Source of the DNA: Litorimonas sp964511495 | GTDB lineage: Bacteria > Pseudomonadota > Alphaproteobacteria > Caulobacterales > Maricaulaceae | DNA: 64,000 bases | Assembly: GCA_964511495.1 (NCBI GenBank) | Contig: CAZEFT010000002.1 | Location: forward strand, 62,001-126,000 | Direction of reading: 5' to 3' | In this document: positions 8,324-17,970 of the stretch, piece after piece | How positions within the stretch are numbered: position 1 is the stretch's first letter | How the letters are laid out: the number at the start of each line of letters is the position of its first letter | Translations under genes and position numbers: made by a program | The notes under the pieces: generated by a model | Database searches by the model: none | Seen by the model: the letters and a program-made list of their open reading frames with translations, nothing else | Told to the model about the DNA's origin: nothing

Positions 8324-8673
8324 GCCGTTACGCCCATGACCCTTCCGCCTCCAAACACCTTACGGGTTTTATCCTCTTCGTCATCGGAGTCGCTCTGACT
8401 GTGGGCTTGTTTTACGTCAAGACGCGGGCGCAAAGTGCTCAACAGCATGTCGAAATGATCGAAAATTCGATAGAAAAAGAAAAGGCGGCCATTGCTGTCT
8501 TGAGGGCCGAAATTGCCTATCGCCAAAGCCCTGAACGCTTGGCGGCGCTTTCAAGGCAGCAATTAGGTCTGGGGCCCATCAAAACCGAGGCGACGGTAAA
8601 GTCGGAGGACATTCCGAAGCTCATTCCTTTGCGAGATAAGCCTGCCAGTGAGGGAGGTGTGCGCGATGAGTAG
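8320..8673 (+). CDS. ftsL: Cell division protein FtsL
   Basis: Small bitopic protein of 117 residues: a short cytoplasmic N-terminus, one membrane helix (about residues 17-34) and a periplasmic coiled coil (about 38-68) followed by the Q-L-G-L-G motif typical of FtsL/FtsB-type proteins. It works with FtsB and FtsQ to activate FtsWI at the septum. Sequence conservation is always weak for FtsL; position between rsmH and ftsI and the architecture decide the call. Start overlaps rsmH (ATGA) and the end overlaps the ftsI start by 8 nt. Confidence 0.9.
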   Translation: MSRYAHDPSASKHLTGFILFVIGVALTVGLFYVKTRAQSAQQHVEMIENSIEKEKAAIAVLRAEIAYRQSPERLAALSRQQLGLGPIKTEATVKSEDIPKLIPLRDKPASEGGVRDE

Positions 8674-10348
8674 TTATTCATCTCTCCAGCGTCACACCAT
8701 GGAAGTGGAGGACGACGAATTTATCGCCGTCTCCGAAGGGCGTATCCGTATTCGTATCGGCTTGGTGGCTTATCTTCTTGTTCTATGTCTTGTAATTGTG
8801 CGCTTGGCCGAGATTTCTTTATTCGCGCCGGAATATCGTTCGGAAAACACGCCTGAAACAGTGACGGCCTTCCGCGCTGATATTGTCGATCGACAAGGGG
8901 AGTTGTTGGCGACGACTTTAAAAACTTATTCGCTGTTTGCGGAACCCAAGCGAGTTTGGAACCCGGAAGAAACGGCTATTCGTCTCAGCAATATTCGTCC
9001 TCATTTGGATATTGATGAGTTGCAGGACAAACTCAGCCGTGATGATTTGCACTTTGTCTGGTTGGAGCGCGGCTTGACGCCTGCCGAAAAGCAATCTGTG
9101 TTTGAGTTGGGTTTGCCTGGCTTGAAGTTTAAAATGGAATCCAAACGGGTCTATCCCCGCCGGGAATTAGGTGCGCATTTTGTTGGTTTTACCAATGTGG
9201 ATTTGGAAGGCTCAGGTGGTGTCGAACGCGCCTTGAATGACCGATTAAAACAAGAGGGAGCCCCACCCGTCGCCTTGTCTTTGGATATGCGCGTGCAATA
9301 TGCTGTCACGGAAGTTTTGGATGCGAGTATCCAGCATTTCGATGCTTTATCAGGTGCCGCCACCGTTCTCGATATGAAAACCGGAGAGATTATTTCTCTA
9401 GTGTCCTTACCGTCTTTTGATCCGAATGTACCTGGCACAATCACGCCCGAAACCGGCTATAATCATGCCTCAATGTCCACTTATGATTTGGGCTCCGTCT
9501 TCAAACCTCTGACCATGGCTATGGCATTAGAAGACGGCGTCGTTAATCATGAGGAGTTGTTTCAAGTGCAAAAGCCCTATCGTGTTTTGGATAAATGGAT
9601 CCGCGATGACCATCCATCCGCGGTGCCGTTAAATATTCGCGGTGTATTAGCGGAAAGCTCTAATCGCGGGACTGCGATGATTGCCCAACGTATCGGGAAA
9701 GAAAGACAGCAATATCATCTGCGAAATCTCGGTTTAATGGATCGTGTGCCGATGGAGTTGGCAGAAAGTGCCAAGCCACAAATTCAAGAGTTTTGGGGCG
9801 AAATGGCCACTGTGACAGTATCTTACGGCCATGGCATCTCTGTCACGCCGTTGGCTCTGGCGGTGGCCACCGGAGCGATGCTGAATGATGGGATTTATGT
9901 TCGCCCGACAGTATTAAAGCGAAGTGCCGCCAATGAGGAACTCACTCATCGTGTGTTTTCAGAAAAGGTCTCTGATGATTTGCGCCATATGATGCGCGCC
10001 GTTGTGACAGAAGGCACAGGCGGAAAAGCTGATGTGCCGGGCTATGGCGTGATGGGTAAAACAGGTACGGCTGAAAAGCCCGCTTTAGGCGGATATGATC
10101 AAAAACGTCTGGTCACTAGTTTTGTGGCGGCTTTCCCACATTCTGACCCGCGTTATGTGCTGACGGTCACCTTTGATGAACCTAAGGGCCTGCCTGAAAC
10201 TTATGGCTATGCGACAGCGGGCTGGAATGCGGCGCCGACAGCCGGTGAAATTATTGATCGTATTGGCCCCATGCTCCCTTATGCACGAGATATTCCCAAG
10301 GCCGCCTCTTTAAATGTGGACTCCATGGCAGAAGGTGTGACGCCATGA
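8666..10348 (+). CDS. ftsI: Peptidoglycan transpeptidase FtsI (PBP3)
   Basis: Class B penicillin-binding protein that cross-links septal peptidoglycan together with FtsW. The ATG at 8666 is preferred over a GTG at 8648 because GGGAGGT stands about 7 nt before it. A membrane helix lies at about residues 30-52 and a PBP dimerisation domain follows. The transpeptidase domain has all three active-site motifs: S277-V-F-K280, S331-S-N333 and K465-T-G467. The 560-residue length is normal. It overlaps ftsL by 8 nt and murE by 4 nt (ATGA). Confidence 0.96.
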   Translation: MSSYSSLQRHTMEVEDDEFIAVSEGRIRIRIGLVAYLLVLCLVIVRLAEISLFAPEYRSENTPETVTAFRADIVDRQGELLATTLKTYSLFAEPKRVWNPEETAIRLSNIRPHLDIDELQDKLSRDDLHFVWLERGLTPAEKQSVFELGLPGLKFKMESKRVYPRRELGAHFVGFTNVDLEGSGGVERALNDRLKQEGAPPVALSLDMRVQYAVTEVLDASIQHFDALSGAATVLDMKTGEIISLVSLPSFDPNVPGTITPETGYNHASMSTYDLGSVFKPLTMAMALEDGVVNHEELFQVQKPYRVLDKWIRDDHPSAVPLNIRGVLAESSNRGTAMIAQRIGKERQQYHLRNLGLMDRVPMELAESAKPQIQEFWGEMATVTVSYGHGISVTPLALAVATGAMLNDGIYVRPTVLKRSAANEELTHRVFSEKVSDDLRHMMRAVVTEGTGGKADVPGYGVMGKTGTAEKPALGGYDQKRLVTSFVAAFPHSDPRYVLTVTFDEPKGLPETYGYATAGWNAAPTAGEIIDRIGPMLPYARDIPKAASLNVDSMAEGVTP

Positions 10349-11784
10349 GTGAGGTTTATTCATCAAATAAAGATAAGGCTCTGATCACATCTCTTCAGGC
10401 GACAGGGCTGACATGTGACAGTCGGGCGGTGCAGCCGGGTATGATTTTCGCAGCTTTGCCCGGAACGGTGGCTGATGGTCGGGATTATATCCCTCAGGCA
10501 ATTGAGAAGGGGGCCGTCGCCATTCTGTCGCTACCGGACACCGAGACAGGCGGCACAGCTTTAATTGCCGACGAAAACCCGCGTTTGCGTTATGCGCATT
10601 TGGCTCGTTCATTCTATCCGAAACAGCCGGAAACACTGGTCGCGATGACCGGGACGAATGGCAAAAGTTCGACTGTCGAATTCTTGCGCCAGATTTGGGC
10701 GTCAGCGGGTTATAAGGCTGCCTGTTTTGGTACTTTGGGAGTGATGTCTGATAAGGGCTACGCGCCAATGAGCCATACGACGCCCGATGCTGTTGCCCTT
10801 CATAAGACATTGCATGAACTTGCAGAGCAGGGCGTCACCCATGTGGCCATGGAAGCTTCCTCCCACGGATTAGTGCAATATCGTTTGGATGCGGTGGATG
10901 TGACAGCTTCGGGCTTTTCAAATCTCACCCAAGACCATTTTGATTATCACACAGATGAAAAAGATTATTTTGAAGCCAAAGCCCGTCTCTTTACGGAATT
11001 GACGCCTGAAAATGCGCCTGTTGTCTTAACGGTTGATGGTGAACATGGACGGGAATTGGTTAAACGCGCAAAGACGCGTGGACAGCCCGTCACACAGATT
11101 GGATGGGCCGGAGAAGATATTCGTATTGCGGAATTAATGCCGCATGCGGCTTCGCAGGATATGACTTTGGTTCTTGAGGGCAAACGACATAAAGTGAACC
11201 TCCCTCTCGCGGGAGAGTTTCAATCGCTAAATGCGGTTGCAGCCTTGGCTTTGGCGATGCAAACGGGCGTCAGTTTAGAGGCCGGATTAGAAGGGCTCGA
11301 AAGCCTGAGCGGCGTTGCAGGGCGTCTAGAACGCGCCGGGCAGACCTCAAAGGGTGCGCCTGTCTTTGTTGACTTTGCCCATACTGAAGACGGGCTCGAA
11401 AAACTTCTCCGATCTGTTCGTCCGCATACGCGTGGCGATATTGTTATTGTCTTTGGCTGTGGTGGTGATCGCGACCCCGATAAGCGACCTAAAATGGGGG
11501 CAGTCGCTGCCAAGCTCGCTGACCATGTTATAGTTACGGATGATAATCCACGCACCGAAAACGCCAGTGACATTCGCAAGGCTGTCATGCTGGGATGTCC
11601 TGAAGCGCAAAATATTGGCGATCGTGCGCAAGCTATCCGCACGGGCATCAATAAGCTCGGTGCCGATGATTGTTTGGTTATTGCCGGTAAAGGCCACGAG
11701 CAAGGACAAATTGTTGGAACAAAAGTCATTCCATTTTCAGATGTTGATGTCGCTCGTAAAATTCTGATCGAGGCGGCATCATGA
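10345..11784 (+). CDS. murE: UDP-MurNAc-L-Ala-D-Glu--2,6-diaminopimelate ligase
   Basis: Adds the third residue to the peptidoglycan stem peptide in the cytoplasm. The Mur-ligase ATP loop G-T-N-G-K-S-S is at residues 103-109 and the central H-F-D-Y-H region follows. D400-N-P-R403 is the motif that selects meso-diaminopimelate over lysine, so this cell should have DAP-type peptidoglycan. The length of 479 residues is usual. Start and stop overlap ftsI and murF by 4 nt each, which implies translational coupling along the operon. Confidence 0.95.
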   Translation: MSEVYSSNKDKALITSLQATGLTCDSRAVQPGMIFAALPGTVADGRDYIPQAIEKGAVAILSLPDTETGGTALIADENPRLRYAHLARSFYPKQPETLVAMTGTNGKSSTVEFLRQIWASAGYKAACFGTLGVMSDKGYAPMSHTTPDAVALHKTLHELAEQGVTHVAMEASSHGLVQYRLDAVDVTASGFSNLTQDHFDYHTDEKDYFEAKARLFTELTPENAPVVLTVDGEHGRELVKRAKTRGQPVTQIGWAGEDIRIAELMPHAASQDMTLVLEGKRHKVNLPLAGEFQSLNAVAALALAMQTGVSLEAGLEGLESLSGVAGRLERAGQTSKGAPVFVDFAHTEDGLEKLLRSVRPHTRGDIVIVFGCGGDRDPDKRPKMGAVAAKLADHVIVTDDNPRTENASDIRKAVMLGCPEAQNIGDRAQAIRTGINKLGADDCLVIAGKGHEQGQIVGTKVIPFSDVDVARKILIEAAS

Positions 11785-13145
11785 GCCTCTGGACTTCACA
11801 GGATATAGCAAGCGCGACGGGCGGAAAGGCCAGTGCAGAATTTGCCGTACACAGCCTGTCAATTGATACGCGGTCTTTGCAAAAGGGAGCGCTTTTTGTC
11901 CCACTGAAAGACGCCCGTGATGGACATGATTTTATTGCCAATGCAATGGAGGCTGGAGCCTCCGGAACGCTGAGCGAACGGGATTTGGACGATGTCCCGC
12001 ATGTGAAAGTAGACAGCAGTCTGGTGGCGCTTGAAAATCTGGCTAAGGCCGCAGCAAAACGCTCCTCGGCCCAACGTATTGCTGTGACTGGCAGTGTAGG
12101 GAAAACCAGTGTCAAAGATGCCTTGGCCGTTATGTTTTCCGCATTTGGTGATGTTCATTGGTCGCAGAAATCATTTAATAATCATTGGGGTGTCCCCCTG
12201 ACATTGGCTTCTATGCCTAAAGCGTCTGATTTTGGCGTTTTCGAAATGGGGATGAATCACGCCGGCGAAATCTCAGCGCTCTCGCAATTAGTTGCGCCAC
12301 ATATTGGTTTGATTACGACGGTTGCCCCCGCGCATTTAGCGCATTTTGAAAATGTTGAAGCGATTGCTGATGCCAAGGGTGAAATCATTCATGGATTGAG
12401 TGCGGACGGCATTTTGATTTTAAACAGTGATAATGCCTACACGCCGCGTATTCGTGGGCAAGCCGGAGAGCGGCGCGTTCTTACTTTTGGTAAAGAAAAA
12501 GCCTCCGACGTTCATATTGAGGATGTAAAGGCAAGCGGCGACACGACACAAATTTCTCTGAATGTTGAGGGTGAAAACTTCACAATTCGTATCCCGATTG
12601 CGGGCGATCATTGGGCTTATAATGCGGCCGCTTGTATGGCGGTGGGATTGGCCGCAAGATTGGACCTTCGTAAAGCGGCAAAAGCCTTGGAACTCATCTC
12701 GGCCTCACAGGGGCGTGGTGATATTTCGTCGCTCACCATAGACGGCAAAAAGATTACTTTGGTTGATGAGAGCTATAATGCCAATCCCGCTTCAATGCGC
12801 GCGGCGCTGTCGGCTTTATCGAACAAAGACGGGCGACGTCTCGCCATTTTGGGCGATATGTATGAGCTGGGTGCGGACGAGCTACGCTTACATGCGGAAT
12901 TGGCAAGCCCGATCGAGACGGCGGGTGTATCTCGCGTTATTGTCACGGGTGAATGTATGAGGGCATTACGCGGCGCTCTACCACGGGCTCTTCGCGGTGC
13001 TTGGGTGAGTGATGCAGATGAGGCTTATCAAGCGCTCTTATCTGAAATAGAGGACGGTGACATTGTCATGGTCAAAGGATCGAATGCCACGGGGCTCGGT
13101 CGCTTAACGCGCCGATTGAAGCAGGAGTTCGCAGATGTTTTATGA
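11781..13145 (+). CDS. murF: UDP-N-acetylmuramoyl-tripeptide--D-alanyl-D-alanine ligase
   Basis: Attaches D-Ala-D-Ala to the UDP-MurNAc tripeptide, completing the pentapeptide precursor. The ATP-binding loop is G104-S-V-G-K-T-S110, followed by F-N-N-H-W-G-V-P and E-M-G-M-N-H, both family signatures, and D-E-S-Y-N-A-N-P in the C-terminal domain. Length is 454 residues. It overlaps murE by 4 nt and mraY by 11 nt. It shares an N-terminal substrate-binding fold with MurE but lacks the DNPR motif, which separates the two calls. Confidence 0.95.
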   Translation: MSLWTSQDIASATGGKASAEFAVHSLSIDTRSLQKGALFVPLKDARDGHDFIANAMEAGASGTLSERDLDDVPHVKVDSSLVALENLAKAAAKRSSAQRIAVTGSVGKTSVKDALAVMFSAFGDVHWSQKSFNNHWGVPLTLASMPKASDFGVFEMGMNHAGEISALSQLVAPHIGLITTVAPAHLAHFENVEAIADAKGEIIHGLSADGILILNSDNAYTPRIRGQAGERRVLTFGKEKASDVHIEDVKASGDTTQISLNVEGENFTIRIPIAGDHWAYNAAACMAVGLAARLDLRKAAKALELISASQGRGDISSLTIDGKKITLVDESYNANPASMRAALSALSNKDGRRLAILGDMYELGADELRLHAELASPIETAGVSRVIVTGECMRALRGALPRALRGAWVSDADEAYQALLSEIEDGDIVMVKGSNATGLGRLTRRLKQEFADVL

Positions 13146-14229
13146 GTTATTCGGTCCAATGGCCGAAGATTTTCAGCTTTTCAATTTGTTTAATTACATC
13201 ACCTTCCGAGTGGGCGGTGCTTTGATGACCTCTCTTTTGATTTTCTTCCTCTTTGGGGAGAAAATGATCAATGCGCTGCGCTCACGCCAAGGCAAAGGAC
13301 AGCCAATTCGCGAAGATGGCCCCGAAAGTCATATTATCGCCAAGGCAGGAACACCGACCATGGGTGGTTTGATGATATTGCTGTCTGTCGTGATTTCGAC
13401 ATTGTTGTGGGGAGATTTGCGCAGCCCATTCCTCTGGACTGTCTTTTTCGTGACGGTTGGTTTTGGGGCTATTGGTTTTTATGATGATTATCTAAAAGTC
13501 TCCCGCCAATCTCATAAAGGATTTTCCGGTAAAATCCGTTTGGCTTTGGAGTTTTTAATTGCGGCCACTGCGGTGTGGTTTTTAACGACAATCTTCACGC
13601 CTGAAGGGGACTTTGCGACCGGATTGGCGATACCCTTATTAAAGAACTTCACAATAAATCTGGGCCTGTTCTTTATTCCTTTTGGATGTCTAGTGATTGT
13701 CGGGTCGGCCAATGCGGTGAACTTGACGGATGGTCTGGACGGATTGGCTATCGTTCCGGTCATGATTGCCTGTATGAGTTTGGCCTTTATCGCCTATTTG
13801 GTCGGGAATGCGATTTTCTCGGGTTATCTCGGTGTGCCACATGTGCCCGGCAGTGCGGAAATCACCATTTTCCTTGGCGCGATTATCGGCGCATCTCTCG
13901 GCTTCCTTTGGTATAATGCGCCACCCGCCATGGTGTTTATGGGGGATACAGGTTCATTGGCTCTGGGTGGCGCACTCGGCACGACAGCGGTCGCCATTAA
14001 GCATGAAATCGTTTTGGCCATAATTGGCGGGCTATTTGTTTTGGAGGCGGTCTCGGTCATTGTACAGGTCGCGAGCTTTAAACTCACCGGAAAACGCGTT
14101 TTCCGCATGGCACCAATCCACCACCATTTCGAGAAAAAAGGCTGGGCAGAGCCCACCATCGTAATCCGGTTCTGGATTATCGCTATTGTGCTTGCCCTTA
14201 TCGGGCTTTCAACGCTGAAGTTACGTTAG
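13135..14229 (+). CDS. mraY: Phospho-N-acetylmuramoyl-pentapeptide transferase
   Basis: Integral membrane enzyme that transfers phospho-MurNAc-pentapeptide to undecaprenyl phosphate, making lipid I. About ten membrane helices can be seen in 364 residues. The conserved aspartate pair D117-D118 in G-F-Y-D-D-Y, the N-L-T-D-G-L-D-G block and F-M-G-D-T-G-S-L, plus the M-A-P-I-H-H-H-F-E loop near the C-terminus, are all present. An AGGAG stands about 10 nt before the ATG inside the murF end. The lipid carrier used here is recycled by UppP, encoded at 62871-63689. Confidence 0.96.
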   Translation: MFYELFGPMAEDFQLFNLFNYITFRVGGALMTSLLIFFLFGEKMINALRSRQGKGQPIREDGPESHIIAKAGTPTMGGLMILLSVVISTLLWGDLRSPFLWTVFFVTVGFGAIGFYDDYLKVSRQSHKGFSGKIRLALEFLIAATAVWFLTTIFTPEGDFATGLAIPLLKNFTINLGLFFIPFGCLVIVGSANAVNLTDGLDGLAIVPVMIACMSLAFIAYLVGNAIFSGYLGVPHVPGSAEITIFLGAIIGASLGFLWYNAPPAMVFMGDTGSLALGGALGTTAVAIKHEIVLAIIGGLFVLEAVSVIVQVASFKLTGKRVFRMAPIHHHFEKKGWAEPTIVIRFWIIAIVLALIGLSTLKLR

Positions 14230-14247
14230 GGGCCGATTGAGAAAACA

Positions 14248-15702
14248 ATGATTAAAGCGGTTCAATATGCGGGTCAGACCCTCGCGGTTTTTGGCCTCGG
14301 CCGAAGCGGGATTACGGCTGCGCTCTCCCTACAGGCGGGCGGAGCAACGGTTCTCGCATGGGATGACCGTGAAGAAGCCCGTGACAGCGCCGCAGAGCAG
14401 GGCGTCACGATTTCTGATTTGCAAAAAGCAGATTGGAAGACGATTGATGCACTCGTCTTAAGTCCCGGCGTGCCGCATATCTTACCCGCTCCGCATTGGT
14501 CGGCGGCTCTTGCAACACAAGCCGATGTGCCGATCATTTGTGATATAGAGATTTTCGCGCGCGAAGTGGGGGCAGTGCCTGAGGACAACCGGCCAAAAAT
14601 TATCGCAATCACCGGTACAAATGGAAAGTCTACGACCACAGCTCTGATTGGTCATATTTTAACCGTATGCGGGAAAGACACACAAATCGGCGGGAATATT
14701 GGTCGCGGAGTTTTGGATTTGGACCGCATGCATTCCGGGTCCTATTTTGTGGTGGAATTGTCTTCTTACCAATTGGAGCGCACTTATAGTTTGCGTGCCA
14801 ATTCTGCCGTTTATTTGAATCTTAGCCCCGATCATTTGGACCGTCACGGTGACCTTCGTGGTTATGCCAATGCGAAAACGCGCATTTTCCTCAATCAACG
14901 CAAGGGAGACGCTGCAATTATCGGTACGGATGACAGTAATGGCCAAGACTTGCTGTGTGAAATGAAGGCGGAAAAGAAAGCGAGAACAATTCCGATTTCT
15001 GCACGTCGTTCTATCGGTTCAGGTGTTTTTGTCTTGGGCGGAAAATTATTTTGCACGCAAGGTAAACGGGTCGAAGAGATTTGTAATTTGAACAAAGCCA
15101 AAGCTTTAGAAGGTCAGCATAATTGGCAAAATGCCGCTGCGGCCTTTGCCGCCGTTCAATCTCTCGGCTTAAAGCCGCGCGATATCGGCAAAGCCATTTT
15201 ATCCTTCCCAGGCCTGTCTCACCGCATGGAAACCATCGGCAAAGCCGGGAAAGTCCGTTTCGTCAATGACAGTAAAGCGACCAATGCGGATGCCGCCAAA
15301 CAGGCGCTTAACAGCTATGATGAGATTTTTTGGATTGCAGGCGGCGTGGCGAAAGAAGGCGGGATTGAGCCGCTTCAACCGCTTTTCGACAACGTAGAAA
15401 AAGCTTACTTGATCGGTGAGTCGTCCAAAGCCTTCGCTCGCACATTAAGTAAAAGCAAAGTCGATTATAAAGCTTCCGGCACTTTGGAAATGGCCGTGCT
15501 GTGTGCCACGCGTGACGCTTTGGAATCAAAAGCCCGCAATCCGATTGTTCTTTTAGCTCCAGCCTGTGCGAGTTTTGATCAATTCCCGAATTTCGAAGTG
15601 AGGGGCGAGGCTTTCCGTGATCAGGCGCAAAAAGTGATTGATTTGTTTGAAGATGAAATGAAAGCCAAACGTCGTAAAACCAAAAAGGCGATTGCCTCAT
15701 GA
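14248..15702 (+). CDS. murD: UDP-N-acetylmuramoyl-L-alanine--D-glutamate ligase
   Basis: Adds D-glutamate to UDP-MurNAc-L-Ala. The N-terminal Rossmann-like segment has G-L-G-R-S-G (residues 17-22), the ATP loop is G123-T-N-G-K-S128, and S-S-Y-Q-L-E and N-D-S-K-A-T-N follow in family order. The tail is rich in lysine and arginine. It is preceded by an 18-nt gap after mraY, one of the few real gaps in the cluster, and overlaps ftsW by 4 nt. Confidence 0.95.
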   Translation: MIKAVQYAGQTLAVFGLGRSGITAALSLQAGGATVLAWDDREEARDSAAEQGVTISDLQKADWKTIDALVLSPGVPHILPAPHWSAALATQADVPIICDIEIFAREVGAVPEDNRPKIIAITGTNGKSTTTALIGHILTVCGKDTQIGGNIGRGVLDLDRMHSGSYFVVELSSYQLERTYSLRANSAVYLNLSPDHLDRHGDLRGYANAKTRIFLNQRKGDAAIIGTDDSNGQDLLCEMKAEKKARTIPISARRSIGSGVFVLGGKLFCTQGKRVEEICNLNKAKALEGQHNWQNAAAAFAAVQSLGLKPRDIGKAILSFPGLSHRMETIGKAGKVRFVNDSKATNADAAKQALNSYDEIFWIAGGVAKEGGIEPLQPLFDNVEKAYLIGESSKAFARTLSKSKVDYKASGTLEMAVLCATRDALESKARNPIVLLAPACASFDQFPNFEVRGEAFRDQAQKVIDLFEDEMKAKRRKTKKAIAS

Positions 15703-16850
15703 TGGTTATGGGAAAGCAAGGCTTTTTATCTTCACGTTCTCGGCGGACATTGGTCGGGGAGTGGTGGCGTAGTGTCGACCAAACCCAACTTGTTCTGCTA
15801 ATTGTTTTATTGGGCGCGGGCTTAATTTTGTCTATGGCCGCTTCACCCGCTGCGGCTTCACGATTAGGCTATGCCAGCCCTTTTTACTTTTTATATAAAC
15901 ACCTTATCTTTGCACTGGCAGGGATTGGCGGAGCTATTTTTGTATCATTTCTCGGGCCATTATGGGCGCGACGATTAGGTGTGATAACGCTTCTGGCGAC
16001 CATCGCTCTGATGGCCGCTTTGCCGTTTATCGGTTATGAGGTGAAAGGAGCGGTGCGATGGTTCCGCTTTCTAGGCTTCTCATTGCAACCTTCGGAATTT
16101 GCGAAACCGGCCTTTATAGTTTTCGCCGCTTGGATGTTTTCCGTCCATAAAAAAGATCCGGGCGTTCCGTCCATTGTCATTGTGATTGCGGTCTACATGC
16201 TTATGATTGCGTTACTTATTACACAACCTGATTTCGGTCAGTCTTTCCTTTTAACGCTTGGTTTTGCCGCCGTTTTCTTTTTTGCAGGATTATCCCTCGG
16301 TTGGGTCTTGTTTTTCTTGGCTGGTATTATTCTCAGCTCCGTTGCCGCCTATATGGCGCTGCCCCATGTCAGAGCGCGGGTGGAGGCCTTTATGTCGCCT
16401 AATTCGGCTGATAGCTACCAGACCGATAAGGCGCTCGAAGCCATAGCTCACGGCGGGTTATTTGGTCGAGGGCCGGGAGAAGGTGCAGTGAAATTTGATA
16501 TTCCTGATGGACATACGGACTTTATCTTTGCCGTGACAGTCGAAGAATTTGGATTTTTGATCTCTGTCGTCCTAATCCTTCTTTTGGCGAGTTTCGTCAT
16601 TCGCGCTTACCGTAATGCGTTACGATTGAATGATTATTTTTGCCAATTAGCGGTCGCAGGATTGGCCACTCTGGTCGGTATGCAAATGGTGATAAATTTG
16701 TTCGTAAATTTAAATATGGCCCCGTCTAAAGGTATGACGTTACCCTTTATTTCTTCGGGTGGGTCGTCTTTACTCTCTCTCTGTTTTACCGCTGGGCTCA
16801 TATTGGCTTTCACCGCCAAACGCCCTGGAGCCTATGGATATGGAGATTAG
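15699..16850 (+). CDS. ftsW: Septal peptidoglycan polymerase FtsW (SEDS family)
   Basis: SEDS-family glycosyltransferase that polymerises lipid II at the septum with FtsI. The 383-residue protein has about ten membrane helices and the family signatures G-A-V-R-W-F near residue 115, L-Q-P-S-E-F-A-K, and the C-terminal P-F-I-S-S-G-G-S-S-L. RodA is the main alternative, but position inside the dcw cluster between murD and murG is the FtsW context. Start overlaps the murD stop; murG begins 3 nt after its stop. Confidence 0.95.
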   Translation: MMVMGKQGFLSSRSRRTLVGEWWRSVDQTQLVLLIVLLGAGLILSMAASPAAASRLGYASPFYFLYKHLIFALAGIGGAIFVSFLGPLWARRLGVITLLATIALMAALPFIGYEVKGAVRWFRFLGFSLQPSEFAKPAFIVFAAWMFSVHKKDPGVPSIVIVIAVYMLMIALLITQPDFGQSFLLTLGFAAVFFFAGLSLGWVLFFLAGIILSSVAAYMALPHVRARVEAFMSPNSADSYQTDKALEAIAHGGLFGRGPGEGAVKFDIPDGHTDFIFAVTVEEFGFLISVVLILLLASFVIRAYRNALRLNDYFCQLAVAGLATLVGMQMVINLFVNLNMAPSKGMTLPFISSGGSSLLSLCFTAGLILAFTAKRPGAYGYGD

Positions 16851-16853
16851 ATT

Positions 16854-17942
16854 GTGCCGAAATTACTCCTTGCCGCCGGTGGTACGGGCGGTCACATGTT
16901 TCCTGCACAAGCATTGGCTGAAATATTAAAAGCCAGAGGGTGGGACATCGCCATGATGACCGATGCTCGCGGTCATAAACATACAGGCAAAATTCCGGCT
17001 GACCCAATCATAGATGTTGAAGCGGCGAGCCTGTCTTTGAAAAAACCGGTCTCCGCTGTGAAAGGGGTGTTTAAACTCCGCAAAGGCATCGCCCAAGCAC
17101 GAAAATTTCTGAAATCATGGCAACCGGATATCGTAGTTGGATTTGGCGGATACCCCGCATTCCCTGCTTTAAAAGCCGCTCAAGCATTGAATATTCCAAC
17201 CGTCCTGCATGAGCAAAACGCCGTTCTGGGACGGGTGAACCGCGTTTTCGCGGTCAAAGCCAAATGCGTCGTATCCGGCTTTGAAACTTTGGAACGTTTA
17301 CCTCAAGGGGCCAAGCATGAAGTCTTGGGCAATCCTTTGCGTGAGCAGATTATTGAGGCTGTGCCTGAGCATTATGAATTACCGGATGAATTCATCAGTC
17401 TTTTGATTGTCGGTGGGAGTTTGGGCGCGCGTATTGTAGGCGAAGTCGTCCCGCAAGCGATAGCCTTATTGCCGGAACCTATGCGCAAGCGGTTAAAGGT
17501 CGTGCAACAGGCGCGCCCCGAACAACTCGAAAGCGTAAAACGTCTTTATGAAGCGGCTGGCGTAACGGCGTTATGTGAGCCTTTCTTTGGCGATATTGAA
17601 ACACATTTGGCGAAAGCGCATTTCATTATTGGCCGCGCTGGCGCCTCTTCGGTCTCTGAAATCGCTGTGATGGGTAAGCCGAGTTTGCTTGTTCCCTTAG
17701 CGATTGCCATGGATGATCATCAAACGGTCAATGCGCGGTCACTGGAACGCCTTGGCGCTGCCGATATTTTGCCCGAATCCGAGTTTACACGTGACGCTGT
17801 GAAATCTATTCTTGAGGCACGGCTTAGTGATTCAATCTGGCTTAAAAACGCAGCAGACGCCGCCCGTCAAGCCGGGCGACCCCTCGCAGCAACCGACCTT
17901 GCAGCGCTGGTCTCTGCCATCGCCTTTAAATCGACCGTCTAA
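16854..17942 (+). CDS. murG: UDP-N-acetylglucosamine--lipid I GlcNAc transferase MurG
   Basis: Peripheral membrane GT28 glycosyltransferase that converts lipid I to lipid II. It starts at a GTG just after ftsW; the resulting N-terminus M-P-K-L-L-L-A-A-G-G-T-G-G-H-M-F-P-A holds the glycine-rich loop (G9-H14). G-F-G-G-Y-P and H-E-Q-N-A are in place, and the C-terminal donor-binding part has G-G-S-L-G-A and G-R-A-G-A-S-S-V-S-E. Length is 362 residues. A 28-nt gap follows before murC. Confidence 0.95.
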   Translation: MPKLLLAAGGTGGHMFPAQALAEILKARGWDIAMMTDARGHKHTGKIPADPIIDVEAASLSLKKPVSAVKGVFKLRKGIAQARKFLKSWQPDIVVGFGGYPAFPALKAAQALNIPTVLHEQNAVLGRVNRVFAVKAKCVVSGFETLERLPQGAKHEVLGNPLREQIIEAVPEHYELPDEFISLLIVGGSLGARIVGEVVPQAIALLPEPMRKRLKVVQQARPEQLESVKRLYEAAGVTALCEPFFGDIETHLAKAHFIIGRAGASSVSEIAVMGKPSLLVPLAIAMDDHQTVNARSLERLGAADILPESEFTRDAVKSILEARLSDSIWLKNAADAARQAGRPLAATDLAALVSAIAFKSTV

Positions 17943-17970
17943 TGACAGGCAACGGGAAGATAAAAATAAT